A DNA stretch of 64,000 bases from Pogonophryne albipinna (taxonomy: Eukaryota > Chordata > Actinopteri > Perciformes > Artedidraconidae), in NCBI GenBank assembly GCA_028583405.1, contig JAPTMU010000048.1, positions 62,001 to 126,000 of the forward strand. Direction: 5' to 3'. Under the pieces are notes generated by a model. That model was not told the DNA's origin, did not search any database, and saw nothing but the letters and a program-made list of their open reading frames with translations. A program made the translations under genes and the position numbers. This document shows, piece after piece, positions 12,668-24,275 of this stretch (position 1 is the stretch's first letter; every line of letters starts with the position of its first letter).

Positions 12668-15600
12668 AGAAATGAATCAATATATTGTACCTGAACTTTA
12701 AGGGCTGACTCTTGATCTACACTACAGTGATATGTGTCCCTCCTGTTGTACAGACCAGCAGCAGTTTCCAGGAGCTGGTGCTGGTGGAGAAGACGCGCCT
12801 CAGTGAGCAGAACTTCTCCGCCGTGCAGAAGTTTGTTGTGTTGGACCTGGGTTTGACTCTGCTGCCGGTCAGCGGGCAGACCGAGGCCTCGCAGCTCATC
12901 AGTCAGATCGTGAGTCATAGTTACCTTTTATCTTTTCATAGGATCCCAATCAGCACTAGCTATCCTACCTGGGGTCCACACACACTTACAGTCTAACACA
13001 CATTTACACATGACAGCCACATTTTAATGTTAGCCGTATCGACCCTGCATCTGGAAGTCTGTTGTAGTATTAAAGAGTCACACTCAGATCGTGGTGTAAA
13101 CAGCATAAAGCTCTGTTAGAGAAATCGGTACCACTTTATAATAAGACTACCCTTATAAAGGGTTTACGAATAGTTTGTAATTCATTTATTAATTAGGTTG
13201 TGAACACTTCATAAATCCTTAATAAGCTTTTATAAGACAGGGCAGACAGATAAACAGGGCAACTGTGACCGGTTGCTTGCCAAATAGTGAGCCCACATGT
13301 ATCTGTGCTGCTAAGCCTTATTAGAAATGGTAGTAACTCATTAATAAATGGGAATGTGTTTTACACTTTACAATAACGGAGCGTCCACACAGCAGCGTGC
13401 GTTGACGCTTGGAGGTGGGCGTATCTGAAGCTTGGGGATTTTTTGCGAGCAACGCGACCAACAACCAATCACATGAATCTCCCGCCCCCGACATACAAAG
13501 CAATAGCAATGTTAAAACGAAGTAAACTGGATATAAAATCCCCAAACAGGCGAAAACCTACCAGTTTCACCCACTGTCTCTGCCTCCTCCCTCCATGCCT
13601 CCTCCCTCTCTGCCACCTCCCTCCATGCCTCCTCCCTCTCTGCCTCCTCCCTCCATGCCTCGCTCCTCCGGTGTGTATCCCGGTAGATGAACAGAGACTG
13701 ATCATTCAGCACCGGGTGATTCTCTACCGCTATAATGAATTTTCCCTCCATTTTTTGGAATATGAGGAAATGACCTGCGTAGTCTCTCCCAGCATACACG
13801 CGGTTTGATTGGCTAGCGCTTGTACTGGCAGATTTGCATAAACGGGATTTCATTGGCTGACGCTTCTGCCGAGGCGCCAAAAGTTGAACATTGCTCAACT
13901 TTTGAAGCCAGCAACGCCAGCAACGCTCCACGTCGCTTCCCAAAATGCAGTTCGGCTAAAAGTGACGTCACCCCATTCAAAGTGAATGGGCAGAAGCGTT
14001 GGAAGCTTCAACGCACGCCGCTGTGTGGACGGGCCGTAAGGCTCCCTTTTGGAAACTATAGATGTTAGTAGCTCGTAAATAAATGGTCATAAAGAGATGC
14101 CAAGAAACATCAAGATGGAAGGGGGGGAATCAACTCAGTGAACAACAGATACCAAGGATGCTGGCTGATGAAGAAGACGAAGTAAGCTAGGTAGCCAATA
14201 TAAGGCTTAGTCATCTTGCCAAATAGTGAGCTTGTGTTGCTATGTTAGAACTGGTTTATAAATGGTTCTTGATGATTAATAAAGTGTTTACAACCTAATT
14301 AATAACCTAATTATAAACCCTTTATGAATCCTTTGTAAGGCAAGGCAAGGCAAGGCAAGTTTATTTATATAGCACTTTTCAACACAAGGCAATTCAAAGT
14401 GCTTTACAAAAAATAAAAGACATTTAAGAAAATGGCATTTAAAATCAGTCATTAAAAAGAAAAGCAAATAAAATAAACATTAAAAGAAAAAAAATACATG
14501 AATAAAAGTTACAGTGCAGTCTAAGATATGAATAGTTCAATTAAAAGCAGCGACAAAAAGAAAAGTCTTCTTGCTGGATTTAAAAGTAGTCAGAGTTGCA
14601 GCGGACCTGCAGGTTTCTGGGAGTTTGTTCCAGATATTTGGAGCATAATAACTAAACGCTGCCTCTCCATGTTTAGTTCTGACTCTGGGGACAGAAAGCT
14701 GACCAGTCCCTGAAGACCTGAGAGATCTGGATGGTTCATAATTTAGCAGGAGGTCAGAAATGTATTTTGGGCCTAAACCATTCAGTGCTTTATAAACCAG
14801 CAGCAGTATTTTGAAATCTATTCTTTGACACACAGGAAGCCAGTGGAAAGACTTCAGAACAGGAGTGATCCACTTTCTTAGTGTTAGTGAGGACTCGAGC
14901 AGCGGCGTTCTGAATCAGCTGCAGCTTTCTAATAGATTTTTTAGTGAGACCTGTGAAGACACCATTGCAGTAGTCGAGTCTACTGAAGATAAAAGCATGG
15001 ACAAGTTTTTCCAAATCCTGCTGTGACATTAGTCTTTTAACCCTAGATATATTCTTTAGGTGATAGTAGGCTGATTTAGTAACTGTTTTAATGTGACTGT
15101 TGAAACTCAGGTCAGAGTCCATGACTACACCTAGATTTCTGGCTTTATCTGTTGTTTTGAACATTGCAGACTGAAGCTCAGCGCTAACTTTTAAACGTTC
15201 TGCCTTGGCTCCAAAAACCATTACCTCAGTTTTATCTTTGTTTAATTGGAGAAAGTTCTGACACATCCAGTCATTGATTTGTTCAATGCACTTACTCAGT
15301 GTTTGAATTGGAGCATAGTCTCCTGGTGAAATTGTTACATAAATTTGTGTGTCATCCGCATAGCTATGGTAACTTATTTTGTTGTTCTTCATTATCTGAG
15401 CCAGTGGTAGCATGTAGACGTTAAAGAGAAGAGGCCCCAAGATGGAGCCTTGAGGTACCCCACATGTCATATTTGTCAACTCAGATGTGTATTTACCTAT
15501 AGAAACAAAGTTGTTTCTGTCCTTTAAGTAGGATTCAAACCAATTTAGAACTGTTTCCGAAAGTCCCACCCAGTTTTCCAGTCGGTCTAGTAATATGTTG

Positions 15601-17896
15601 TGGTCAACAGTGTCAAACGCAGCACTGAGATCTAATAATACTAACACTGAAGTTCTGCCACTGTCTGTGTTTAAGTGGATGTCATTAAAGACCTTTACAA
15701 GAGCAGTCTCAGTGCTGTGGTTTGGACGAAAGCCTGACTGGAACACATCCAAACAGTTATTTAAATGCAAGAAATTACTCAACTGTTGAAAAACAACTTT
15801 TTCAATGATTTTACCTAGAAATGGGAGGTTTGATATGGGCCTGTAATTGTTCATTACTGAAGCATCTAGATTATTCTTTTTTAAGAGCGGTTTAATGACT
15901 GCAGTTTTCAGGGCCTGTGGAAAAATACCTGTGTGAAGAGATTTGTTTACTATATGAAGTAGATCTGAGGCCATGCAAGGCAAAACATCTTTGAAAAATC
16001 CTGTTGGAATAATATCAAGGCAGCAGGAGGAGGATTTCAGAAGTTGTATAATGTCCTCTAGGTTTTTATCATTAATCTGATGGAATTGTGTCATGGTGTT
16101 TGAATTGATGTTAAGTGGACACAGAGACAACACATTTGCTGTTCCTGATGCAGAGGCACTGACTGCTTGTCTGATTTTCTGAATTTTGTCAGTGAAGAAG
16201 GAGGCAAAATCATTGCATGCCCTGGTGGATAGAAATTCAGAGGCTACTGACACTGGGGGGTTAGTTAGTCTGTCGACGGTAGCAAATAAGGCACGTGCGT
16301 TGTTTTTGTTTTTAGTAATGATGTCAGAGAAGAATGATTGTCGTGCGTTTTTCAATTCCAAATTATAAAGGCCAAGTCTCTCTTTATAGATTTCAAAGTG
16401 AACCTGGAGATTTGTTTTTCGCCACCTGCGTTCAGCTTTTCGACATTCTCTTTTTTCTGTTCTCACGGTCATGGCCTTTCTCCATGGAGATATTTTCTTA
16501 ACAGACACTTCCTTTACCTTAGTTGGAGCAATGGCATCTATAACATTTTTAATTTTTGAATTAAAATGATTTACTAGCTCATTTACTGAGATGTTAGCAG
16601 GGGCAAGTGTGGAAGAAAAATTCTGAGTAAACATTTCCCTAGCGTTTTCAGTTAAATATCGCTTTGTGGTTACCTCTTTCTGAACATTTTTGTGAACAGA
16701 AATAGAGCTCTCAAAGAAAACACAGGAATGGTCAGAGAGTGCAACATCAGTCACCACAACCTTAGAGATATTCAGACCCTTTGAGATAATTAAGTCCAGA
16801 GTGTGCCCCTTATTGTGCGTGGGCTCCGTCACATGCTGAGTCAGTCCATAGCTATCAAGAACACAAAACAGTTCTTTTGCCCCTCTGTCCTGGGGGTTGT
16901 CAACATGGATGTTAAAATCACCAACAATGACTAGACGGTCAAAGTCAATACACACTATAGACAGCAGTTCGGTAAAATCATCAAAAAAGCTTGCACAGGG
17001 TTAGGGTAGTCTTATTGTAAAGTGGTACTGAGAAATCTCACTGGTCACCAGCTTGAGCTTCAATGTCCATGTATTTATTATCCTCTCAAGAATGGAAGTA
17101 TTCAAAACTAAATAAGACTTCTTCTCAAAAAATCTGACTTTTTCTCAAAATCTAAAAATTCTGTCTTTTTCTGAATACTTCTAAATGTTAATAATCCCTG
17201 GTCCCCGGCTTGAGCTTCAGCCTCAGGATCCACGTATCTGTGATCCTCTCCAGAATGGAAGGAGTCATCACATACAGAGCATCAACTAGTTCCTGAACAG
17301 TGTCCTTCACATGCTGATATCCAAGAGAGGGAGTTACACAGTCACAAGATGGAGGAATAGAAAGCAGTATTCAATGTTTACTTCAGATTAGCTCCACGTC
17401 AGAAATGAGCATGCTTGATGTCTCTCTCCATAGAGGCTGAATCATCATGTTAATCACATAGCTATCATATGCCTCAAACAGTCCTGATGCTCTTCTAGGT
17501 AATCACACATCCTGTCATGTTCACAGCTACAGTTGGGATACCTTTGTTATCATGTTACTCTCATGTTGGAAGAGGACATTCAGTGTTTCCCCAACAAGCT
17601 CCCATGTATTTGTTGATTGTCTAACCTGCTCTGACGGTCTCCAGGTCCACGGGGAGGGTCGAGAGAACCCCTTCAGGAGGAGGAGTTCCTCTCGGCTGCT
17701 GGACCCAATGGTCCTGGTTCTGGTGCAGCGAGTCCCCGGGGTCGGCGGGGTCAAAGCTCTGGCGCTGCAGCAGGAGTTCTCCAGCGTCCACCAGCTCTGC
17801 AACGCCGCCCCCCACGAGCTGGAGCCCATCGTGGGTCAGGCTGCAGCTCAGCAAATCCACAGCTTCTTCCACAAAGCCACTGCTGCTGGAACCTGA
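10933..17896 (+). CDS. faap24: FAAP24, Fanconi anaemia core complex-associated protein 24
   Basis: Four exons join in frame: 10933-11035, 12431-12573, 12754-12909 and 17645-17896, with GT-AG borders. They give 217 codons plus TGA, close to the 215 residues of human FAAP24. Exon 1 starts MESKAPSLLN and has the conserved HVITSEKWRNSSLIQ. Exon 2 has FHLPNKSCILYVSECD, exon 3 LVLVEKTRLSEQNF and QKFVVLDLG (XPF/ERCC4-like pseudonuclease fold). Exon 4 has RVPGVGGVKALALQ and VGQAAAQQIHSFF (tandem HhH region). In vertebrates the protein pairs with FANCM and recruits the core complex to branched or crosslinked DNA in the nucleus. No break is seen in the coding sequence. Intron 3 (4.7 kb) is almost entirely transposon. 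An AATAAA at about 18090 could end the transcript. Confidence 0.95.
11505..11800 (-). repeat. tRNA-derived SINE
   Basis: On the minus strand the head reads TGGCTCAGT-like A box followed by GGTTCAAGTCCC (B box), then a body with the fish SINE phrase around GTGCCCTTGAGCAAGGC. It lies in faap24 intron 1. Insertion boundaries are approximate. It is not a functional tRNA gene because no acceptor stem closes around the two boxes. Confidence 0.65.
11814..12292. mobile_element. hAT-like MITE of the GTGGTGGAA type
   Basis: The left end GGTGGTGGAAGAAGTACT and the right end TTACATTCCACCACTACC are imperfect inverted repeats around AAGTACTTAAAAGTA-rich sequence, a very common fish MITE architecture. Clear target duplications are not visible, so the copy is old or has damaged ends. 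It lies in faap24 intron 1. Confidence 0.6.
12627..12668. repeat. (GAT)n trinucleotide microsatellite
   Basis: About 13 GAT units occur in faap24 intron 2, some 54 bp after the exon 2 donor. They give a Met or Ser homopolymer in translation, which is an artefact. Confidence 0.9.
13377..14036. mobile_element. PIF/Harbinger MITE, family C copy 1
   Basis: The terminal inverted repeats begin CGGAGCGTCCACACAGC on the left and, inverted, CGGCCCGTCCACACAGC on the right. The 3-bp flank TAA is duplicated (13374-13376 and 14037-14039), the TNA-type target typical of PIF/Harbinger. The interior has ATTCAAAGTGAATGGG and a degenerate CCTCCCTCC block, and no transposase. Related copies are at 36741-37440 and 59328-59905. 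Confidence 0.88.
14337..16998 (-). mobile_element. LINE L2, 5'-truncated copy
   Basis: A 721-residue minus-strand ORF (16955-14790) covers the distal endonuclease part (VGDFNIHVDN, LSDHSCVFF) and the reverse transcriptase with SAAFDTVDHNILLDRL, GVPQGSILGPLLFN and YADDTQIY, whose ADD is the catalytic pair. A one-base frameshift near 14850-14870 moves the C-terminal region (CQRIDFKILLLVYKALNG, 14833-14537) into another frame. The 3' tail has TTTATTTATATAGCAC and ends in AGGCA repeats. The 5' end is cut at about 16998, typical of incomplete target-primed reverse transcription. Apart from the shift the copy is little decayed. Confidence 0.9.
17038..17644 (+). other. Distal part of faap24 intron 3
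   Basis: The stretch holds a short degenerate TCTGACTTTTTCTCA repeat (17110-17190). From about 17333 it has sequence that is duplicated at 43262-43500 and again at about 43590-43680. No coding exon is seen before the acceptor at 17644. Confidence 0.6.
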
Positions 17897-18174
17897 GCTC
17901 TCAGAGTCTGGGGTCTGATAGGTGTGTTGCTTAGTAAGGACATATTAAGCTCGTTTTCAGGAGTATATCAGTATTTAGTGTCTTTCCTTTGACGTGTGTC
18001 ACAGTAGAGGCTTTCATGTTCAAAAAGGTCTTATTTCATGTTAACCCCAATATAATTCAACATGAACCCTCCTTTATTGTAACATCACACAATAAATAAT
18101 ATGATACAACCCTGCTGCTAATTTAGCTTCTTCCACAAACCCACTGCTGCTGGTAAGTAAGGACATGTTATTCA

Positions 18175-18715
18175 TGTTCAGGTGTATATCAGTATGTAGT
18201 GTCTCTACTTTAAAGAGTCCTCTCCTGCTGATGTTCAGGTGTATATCAGTATGTAGTGTCTCTACTTTAAAGAGTCCTCTCCTGCTGATGTTCAGGTGTA
18301 TATCAGTATGTAGTGTCTCTACTTTAAAGAGTCCTCTCCTGCTGATGTTCAGGTGTATATCAGTATGTAGTGTCTCTACTTTATAGAGTCCTCTCCTGCT
18401 GATGTTCAGGTGTATATCAGTATGTAGTGTCTCTACTTTAAAGAGTCCTCTCCTGCTGATGTTCAGGTGTATATCAGTATGTAGTGTCTCTACTTTAAAG
18501 AGTCCTCTCCTGCTGATGTTCAGGTGTATATCAGTATGTAGTCTCTACTTTAAAGAGTCCTCTCCTGCTGATGTTCAGGTATATATCAGTATGTAGTGTC
18601 TCTACTTTAAAGAGTCCTCTCCTGCTGATGTTCAGGTGTATATCAGTATGTAGTGTCTCTACTTTAAAGAGTCCTCTCCTGCTGATGTTCAGGTGTATAT
18701 CAGTATGTAGTGTCT
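18175..18715. repeat. 57-bp minisatellite, about 10 copies
   Basis: A unit starting TTCAGGTGTATATCAGTATG repeats with a 57-bp period at 18175, 18232, 18289, 18346, 18403, 18460, 18517 and so on. One unit near 18535 lacks 2 bp. Because 57 is divisible by three, all six frames give 19-residue periodic ORFs. It lies just past the likely faap24 polyadenylation signal. Copies are almost identical, which points to recent expansion or ongoing homogenisation. Confidence 0.95.
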
Positions 18716-18720
18716 CACAC

Positions 18721-19487
18721 TTAGATTTCAATGTGCTTGTGTTTAATGTTATCTTCTTCAGCATCAGTCTGTAGATATTTATTGAGAGCATGTTTTCATT
18801 TGACCACAGTTTGTAATGAACTCCTCTAAAGGGCGTCCTCAGATGTCCCTCATGATGTATCACAGTGTTCAAATCAGCTGTTCACACACACCCCAAAACC
18901 TTGTAAACAACATTATCACACACACACACTTCCTACTAAACTATCTCAACTGTGAAGAGGTGTGTTCAGCTCATCTGAGAACAGCTCATGGTGTTAATCA
19001 TATTATTTGGTGTTATAATAAAATCAGCTGTTTTTTCACTGTAATAACAAACAAACACATTTCATCAGACGTTCATTTTACTTTATTTATTCCAAAGAAA
19101 AGAGATAATTATTGTTTTCGTGACTTATTCATAAAATGGTCTTCAGTTGTGTGAGCAAATATCCAACATTTCCTATATAATCAATGATTAGACAATAAAT
19201 GATAGATTTGGCACAAAGTCATGTCAGGAAAGTACAAATGCTTCTTATTTCATTTTTTCTTCTTCTATGATATTACAGTTTCAAAGGCAGGTTATAGAGT
19301 TTTCAGAATTCATCAGATAATTTCAATATATGTGGTCAAATTGCTTGATGAAGCAAAGAAAACATTTAAAGAAAAAAATGCATTGATCTCAATCTGATAA
19401 CACAGTGTATTCAATGCCCATCCCATAAAACACATACATTTATAACATTAAATGATATTGAACCTGATTTCAAATCAAAGGGTTGTT
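18721..19487. other. Intergenic stretch, probable 3' UTR of the TRIM gene
   Basis: No ORF or clear repeat is recognisable except a short CA run near 18920. On the minus strand it follows the TRIM stop codon and contains several AATAAA-like sites (for example near 19085 and 19190). Confidence 0.45.
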
Positions 19488-22228
19488 CTACTCAGTGTGA
19501 TTGACAGGAGAGATGATCAGAGGGGCAGAGTTTTCACCACCATGGTTAGGACAAGGACCAAAGTATGGGTAGAGTTTCTCTTTGAAGCAGCAGCCAGTGA
19601 AGGAATAGATCAGAGCTGCAGCATCAACATCATAAAAGGAGACCAGACCCTCCTCATAATCCACAAACACCCCCACCTTCTCAGGCTGAGACTTCAGAGA
19701 GAGACAGACTGGAGAACCAGCACAAGCTTTGTACTCATTTTCATTCCTCAACCATATCGTCCAGTAACCATTCTGAGGAGACGCTGTGATGCTTCCCTTC
19801 CTGTTGATCGACTCTCTGACCACTCCTAGATCCCACTTAGTCTTCCCTTTAACCTGAACCTCAGGCCCGGACTGGCCATCGGGAGGACCGGGAGGTTTCC
19901 CGATGGCCTGCTAAGTGGCCTGCTGGCCTGAGGATTTTTTTTTTTATGTATGTATTGTGAACGCAACGCTGCGCAAATGTGGGTCTGACTCTGCCTCACA
20001 GAGGGTGACTGGCTGTCTATATGATGTGGCCTGCCGACATGACCACTTTCATACAGATCATACTAATACCCTTGATTGGTCTCTGTGTGTCATTCAAGCT
20101 CGGCAGGGTGTGTGTATGTGTGGCGCGAGCGAGTGAGAGTAAGCGTGCACAACGGTTACGTGTATTGTTGTTGTTAGCATCTGGTGCTAGCTAGCTGCGC
20201 TAACGGATATAAGGAGCTTTTTCAACATCAAGGTGGAGGAGAGTCCTCTCCTGTCAGACTGAGAGGCTGATAACTACAGCTCAGGTGAGGTAAAGGACTC
20301 TCTGAGTGTTTAGATAGTTAACTTAGTCTAAGTTCTCTGTGGGTCTCAAACGGTTTGGTCACCATTTAAACACATATTTCCATTTGAGGGGGGAGTGATT
20401 AGTAAAATATGCATGAATAATAAAAAAAAAACGTTAACTAGGTGAAAAAAGGTAAGATAAACTATTAAAACATGTTGAGAGAAAACTAGTCTTTGCTGCT
20501 GCCTCAAAGAGGAGCAGGGGGGAGAGGAGGGAGACAGGAGAGGCTGGTTCAGGAGCAGAGACACACTCACAACTATAAATGAACCAAAAACAAATAAATA
20601 AACAAGTTTCAATGTTTTTTCATATTGGATATGGTATGTTATTGGTTATGGCCATGTACTTATGATTTTATGATTATTTAACTGTATACAGTTATGTTTC
20701 ATATGGGTGTAGTCTCTTTATTTCCCCCTCAAAATGCACCAAATTGATGCATTTAAGTCCAACATTTAAAAAAAAATCTTACCGGGGGAGCATGTCCCCA
20801 GACCCCCTAGAGGATTTGAGGTTTTTAAATAGTAACCCATGTCCATATATTTTTGGGTAGTAGATTTAGAGGGCTATCACTATGGGCAGCAACGCTGTAA
20901 AAGTTGACAAATAAATCCAGCAAAATGGCACAAAAAACTGGTAGTGGCCTGGCTGGGTGTATAATTCCCGGCCTGACTTATTGTCCCAGTCCGGCCCTGC
21001 TGAACCTCATAATAACATCTACCTGAAGAGAAACTCTGCTTTGCTAAAACACAAGTACAAGTATCAAATCTCTCTGGAATGTCTGGGAGATTCTTCCTCA
21101 CATCACCATGTTTAACTTGTTTTCCATCATCAGACAGGATGAGATCAGGATGTGCTGTATCAGGATCAAGAGTCAGCTCCACCTCAAGCAGCTTCTTCAT
21201 CTGATTACTGAGCGTCTCCTCCAGCTGAGCCACAGCTCTCCTCACAGTCCCCTCATATGAAGGTGGACGGACCCTGACTTCTGTCCAGTTCTTGGTGGGT
21301 GGAGCAGCGTTCAGGGACGTGAAGCTTTGGAGGAGGTGGAGCTGGTCTTCAGAGCGTGAGAGCTGCTCCACCTCAGAGCTTCTCTTCTTCAGCTCAGAGA
21401 CTTCCTGTTCCAGCTCTTTGATGAAGCCTTCAGCCTGTTCCTCTGTCTCTCTCTGCTTCTCTTTGATGGTGTCGATGAGCTCGGCCTGGCTTCTCTCAAC
21501 AGACTCCTTCAGAGCGGTGAAGACCTGAACACCATCTGCTATCTCTCTGTCTGCTCCTTCCTTACTGAGCTCCACTGAGCGATTCATCTCCTGGATCTTC
21601 AGTCGTCTCTTCTGGATCATCTGCTGAGTTTCAGCCTCTGTCTTCCCCAGCTCAGCCTTCTTTCCTTCATATCCTTCTTTCAGAGTAACAACATAATGTG
21701 TCTTGTGGTCTAAAACAGTGCAGAGCATGCAGACACACACCTGGTCGGTCTTACAGAACAGCTCCAGCAGTTTATCGTGCTTCACACACATCCTGCCTTC
21801 CAGGTTCTCCTCAGGGTCGATCAGCTGATGTTGCTTCAGGCCTGCTCTTGTCAGGTGAGGCTCCAGGTGAGTCTCACAGTAGGACTCCAGACACACCAGG
21901 CAGGACTTCAGGGCCTTCAGTCTGGTTCCAGTGCAGGCGTCACAGGGAACTTCTCCTGGTTTGACAACTTGTTGCTCTGAGCTGCTGCTGCTGGCTTTCT
22001 GTTGAGCTGACTGTCTGAACTGAGCAGCCATCTCAGAGATGAAAGTGTTGACCCGCAGATCAGGCTTTATGTTGAACACCTCTTTACAGTTGGGACACTG
22101 ACTCGGGACATTTCTATCCCAGTGTTGAGAGATGCAGGCTTTACAGAAGTTGTGTCCACATGGTGTGCTGACTGGATCAGTGAACACATCCAGACAGATG
22201 GAGCACAGAAACTGATCTTCAGTCAGGC
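19488..22228 (-). pseudogene. TRIM-family E3 ligase (RING/B-box/coiled-coil/SPRY), interrupted by a hAT MITE
   Basis: The minus-strand exon reads [18 protein letters not shown] and the RING C3HC4 cysteines, then B-boxes ([31 protein letters not shown]), a coiled coil (about residues 160-290) and PRY-SPRY from [18 protein letters not shown] to CYYEV. There a 1138-bp element (19862-20999) cuts the frame. The SPRY resumes at 19861 with KGKTKWDLGVVRESINRK and ends VNHTE at 19488. No other lesion is visible, so the break is a single recent event. The family is the fish-expanded TRIM set related to antiviral finTRIMs. The usual N-terminal MSAASCLL is missing: an in-frame stop lies just upstream, or the start is in an earlier exon joined at a TTTATAG acceptor (22229). 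The product would end inside the insert at 20880. Confidence 0.88.
19862..20999. mobile_element. hAT MITE, family D copy 1, inserted in the TRIM SPRY exon
   Basis: The inverted ends are CAGGCCCGGACTGG and, on the right, CCAGTCCGGCCCTG. A perfect 8-bp duplication CTGAACCT flanks it (19854-19861 and 21000-21007). It is non-coding; its internal ORFs translate low-complexity sequence. A second copy in opposite orientation is at 55288-56279, with a much longer pyrimidine tract. Confidence 0.93.
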
Positions 22229-22318
22229 CTATAAAGGCCGAGAGCAGTTATTACAGAAACAGTGCAGCTGAGAAAGAAGGGTTCAACGCTCAAAGCTGCT
22301 CACCACAGTGTGTCACAA

Positions 22319-24267
22319 TCAGTGTTGGGTGTAACGCATTACAAAAGTAACGGAGTTACAGTAATATATTACTTTTTGCTGTAACGAAGTAATGTAACGC
22401 ATCACTAATGAAATGTGGGTAATATATTACCCACAATGCTCAGTAACGCAGTTACAACACATTTTAACCCGAAATGAAATGGTGTTTTGTTTTTTAAGAA
22501 TGTACTAACATAGAGACATTCCGACACCAGACAAATTGTGCAGGTAGATTAGTAAACCTGGTGTGTTTATTACACTTCAGGCTTCGCGTCGGGATATTCG
22601 GGCAGTTGAATGTTATGCACCCTCTATTCAAAAAAGAGAACGGAGCGAAAAATACTAACAACAAATTGTGTCAGGTGCGCGTGACCTGCTCCGCTGCGCG
22701 TGCATCATTTCCAAAGTGCTTCCACAGCAGTGACACACTGTGGATAATCATTTATACGAAAATGGTTAAAGCAACCATCACTAAACGCCAGCAACATTGC
22801 ATCTACTGCAGACAGTAGCAACGGGTCAGATGGGGACATCACGTTACCCTCCGTTGTGGACACTAGCTTACTCCCGGCTGACTCGCCGCCTTCGCCCCCG
22901 GAGCAGCTACGCCGCCCCTCTGCGGCCTGCAGAGGATACCACGGCAAAACAGAGCCTGCCCAGGTATATCTAAACAAGTACCCGCCTGTACAGTGGGGTT
23001 AGGCGGTCATTTTGCAGCTCGTGGTATACAAATAGACACGGGCTAGAATATTCATGTGAAAATAGTGCCATATTCTGCCGTGCCTGTAGAAATGTTGGGT
23101 CAAACATAATGCACACAATAGCACAGATGCCTTCACCACGAATGGCTACAGAAAGATCTCATATCCCAAGCTTATCAACAAGCTGATGTTGCAGCTGAAA
23201 TGTTCTCCAGGTCACAAAGTCAACCTCACAGGAAGATGTGATCCAGTTTTCAAGCACAGTAAATGTTCTCTTCCCAGAGTATATGATGGGACCAAGGTGA
23301 TGATTTAGTACATGGTTTTAATAATACTTTTGCTTTTCAATGTTTGCCATTTCAAAAGAATAATAAAATATTATTATATATATTATTAATATAAAATAAA
23401 TAATATGTGCCTTGATTTACAATAAGTTCTCATTTCTTTTATCAGTAGCTTTGAAGCTTTTCTTTGCCATAGTCCACTTTGGACTGTATGAGATATTTCA
23501 GGATTGCACTTTTAACTCACTTGAAATGTTCTCACTTGGTTTCAAAACATAACAAAGGCCATAATCTGTTCATTGGGACCATCAATGCTATTTTTCATTG
23601 CTGTTGCCGGCCACTATTGCTCATGTAAACCTGCTACTGCTGCGCCCCCTGTAACCTCAGAGGCACCCCCTGTAACCTCAGAGGCACCCCCTGTAATCTC
23701 AGATGCACCCTGAGTCATTTTGTTCTGGAACCGGGCCTGTACACGGCCACATACTAAACACACTACAGAGCCCATTCCGTGTCCTGTTAGTGTTTACTTC
23801 CTGTCTGCCTTCTTCTGGTGATTTATCTGACGTCCAGCGCTCCGTCTTTTAACCTCTTTTCCTTTCTCTTTCTTTCCTTAGCAACCTTCATTATAGTCCT
23901 TGACAGTGGTCTGTACTGCTGTATTAACAACGTGTCACATGTTAAGAATTTACAATCAGAATCGAGTATTCAACTAAGCCGTGTAATACAGGTTGTTAGT
24001 AGCCTTAAGGGCCTACACAGTTGTTATGCTATACCACATCGCCCTTCACTGGATGCATAATGAGCTGCACTAAACTACATTTCAGCATTTAAAATACCTA
24101 GCCATTCTTTTGGGGTTATTTTGGTGAAAGTAACTAAAAAAGTAACTAAAAAGTAGTGTAACTCATTACATTTCAGAGACAGTAATATTGTAATGTAACT
24201 TATTACTTTCAAAAGACAGTAATAATAAGTAATATATTACATTTTGGAAGTAACTTGCCCAACACTG
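22319..24267. mobile_element. Non-autonomous hAT element upstream of the TRIM exon
   Basis: The ends CAGTGTTGGG and CCCAACACTG are inverted repeats, followed internally by TAACGCATTAC-rich arms (GTAATGTAAC and inverse). A perfect 8-bp duplication GTCACAAT flanks it (22311-22318 and 24268-24275). The 1.95-kb interior has no transposase I can recognise. It includes three 21-bp tandem units with CCTGTAACCTCAGAGGCA at about 23640-23710. Confidence 0.9.
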
Positions 24268-24275
24268 GTCACAAT

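Larger units (their letters stand above)
13127..17029. mobile_element. 8-bp-TSD (hAT-like) element enlarged by nested insertions
   Basis: The ends GGTACCACTTTATAATAAG and the inverse of AGTACCACTTTACAATAAG lie 3.9 kb apart. They are flanked by a perfect 8-bp duplication GAGAAATC (13119-13126 and 17030-17037). The original element was short and non-coding. Most of its present length is a Harbinger MITE (13377-14036) and an L2 LINE (14337-16998) inserted into it. The whole composite sits in faap24 intron 3. Confidence 0.85.

Noticed and set aside
18165..18774. CRISPR-like regular array
   Set aside because: The 57-bp units are directly adjacent with no unique spacers, and the genome is a vertebrate; it is a minisatellite.
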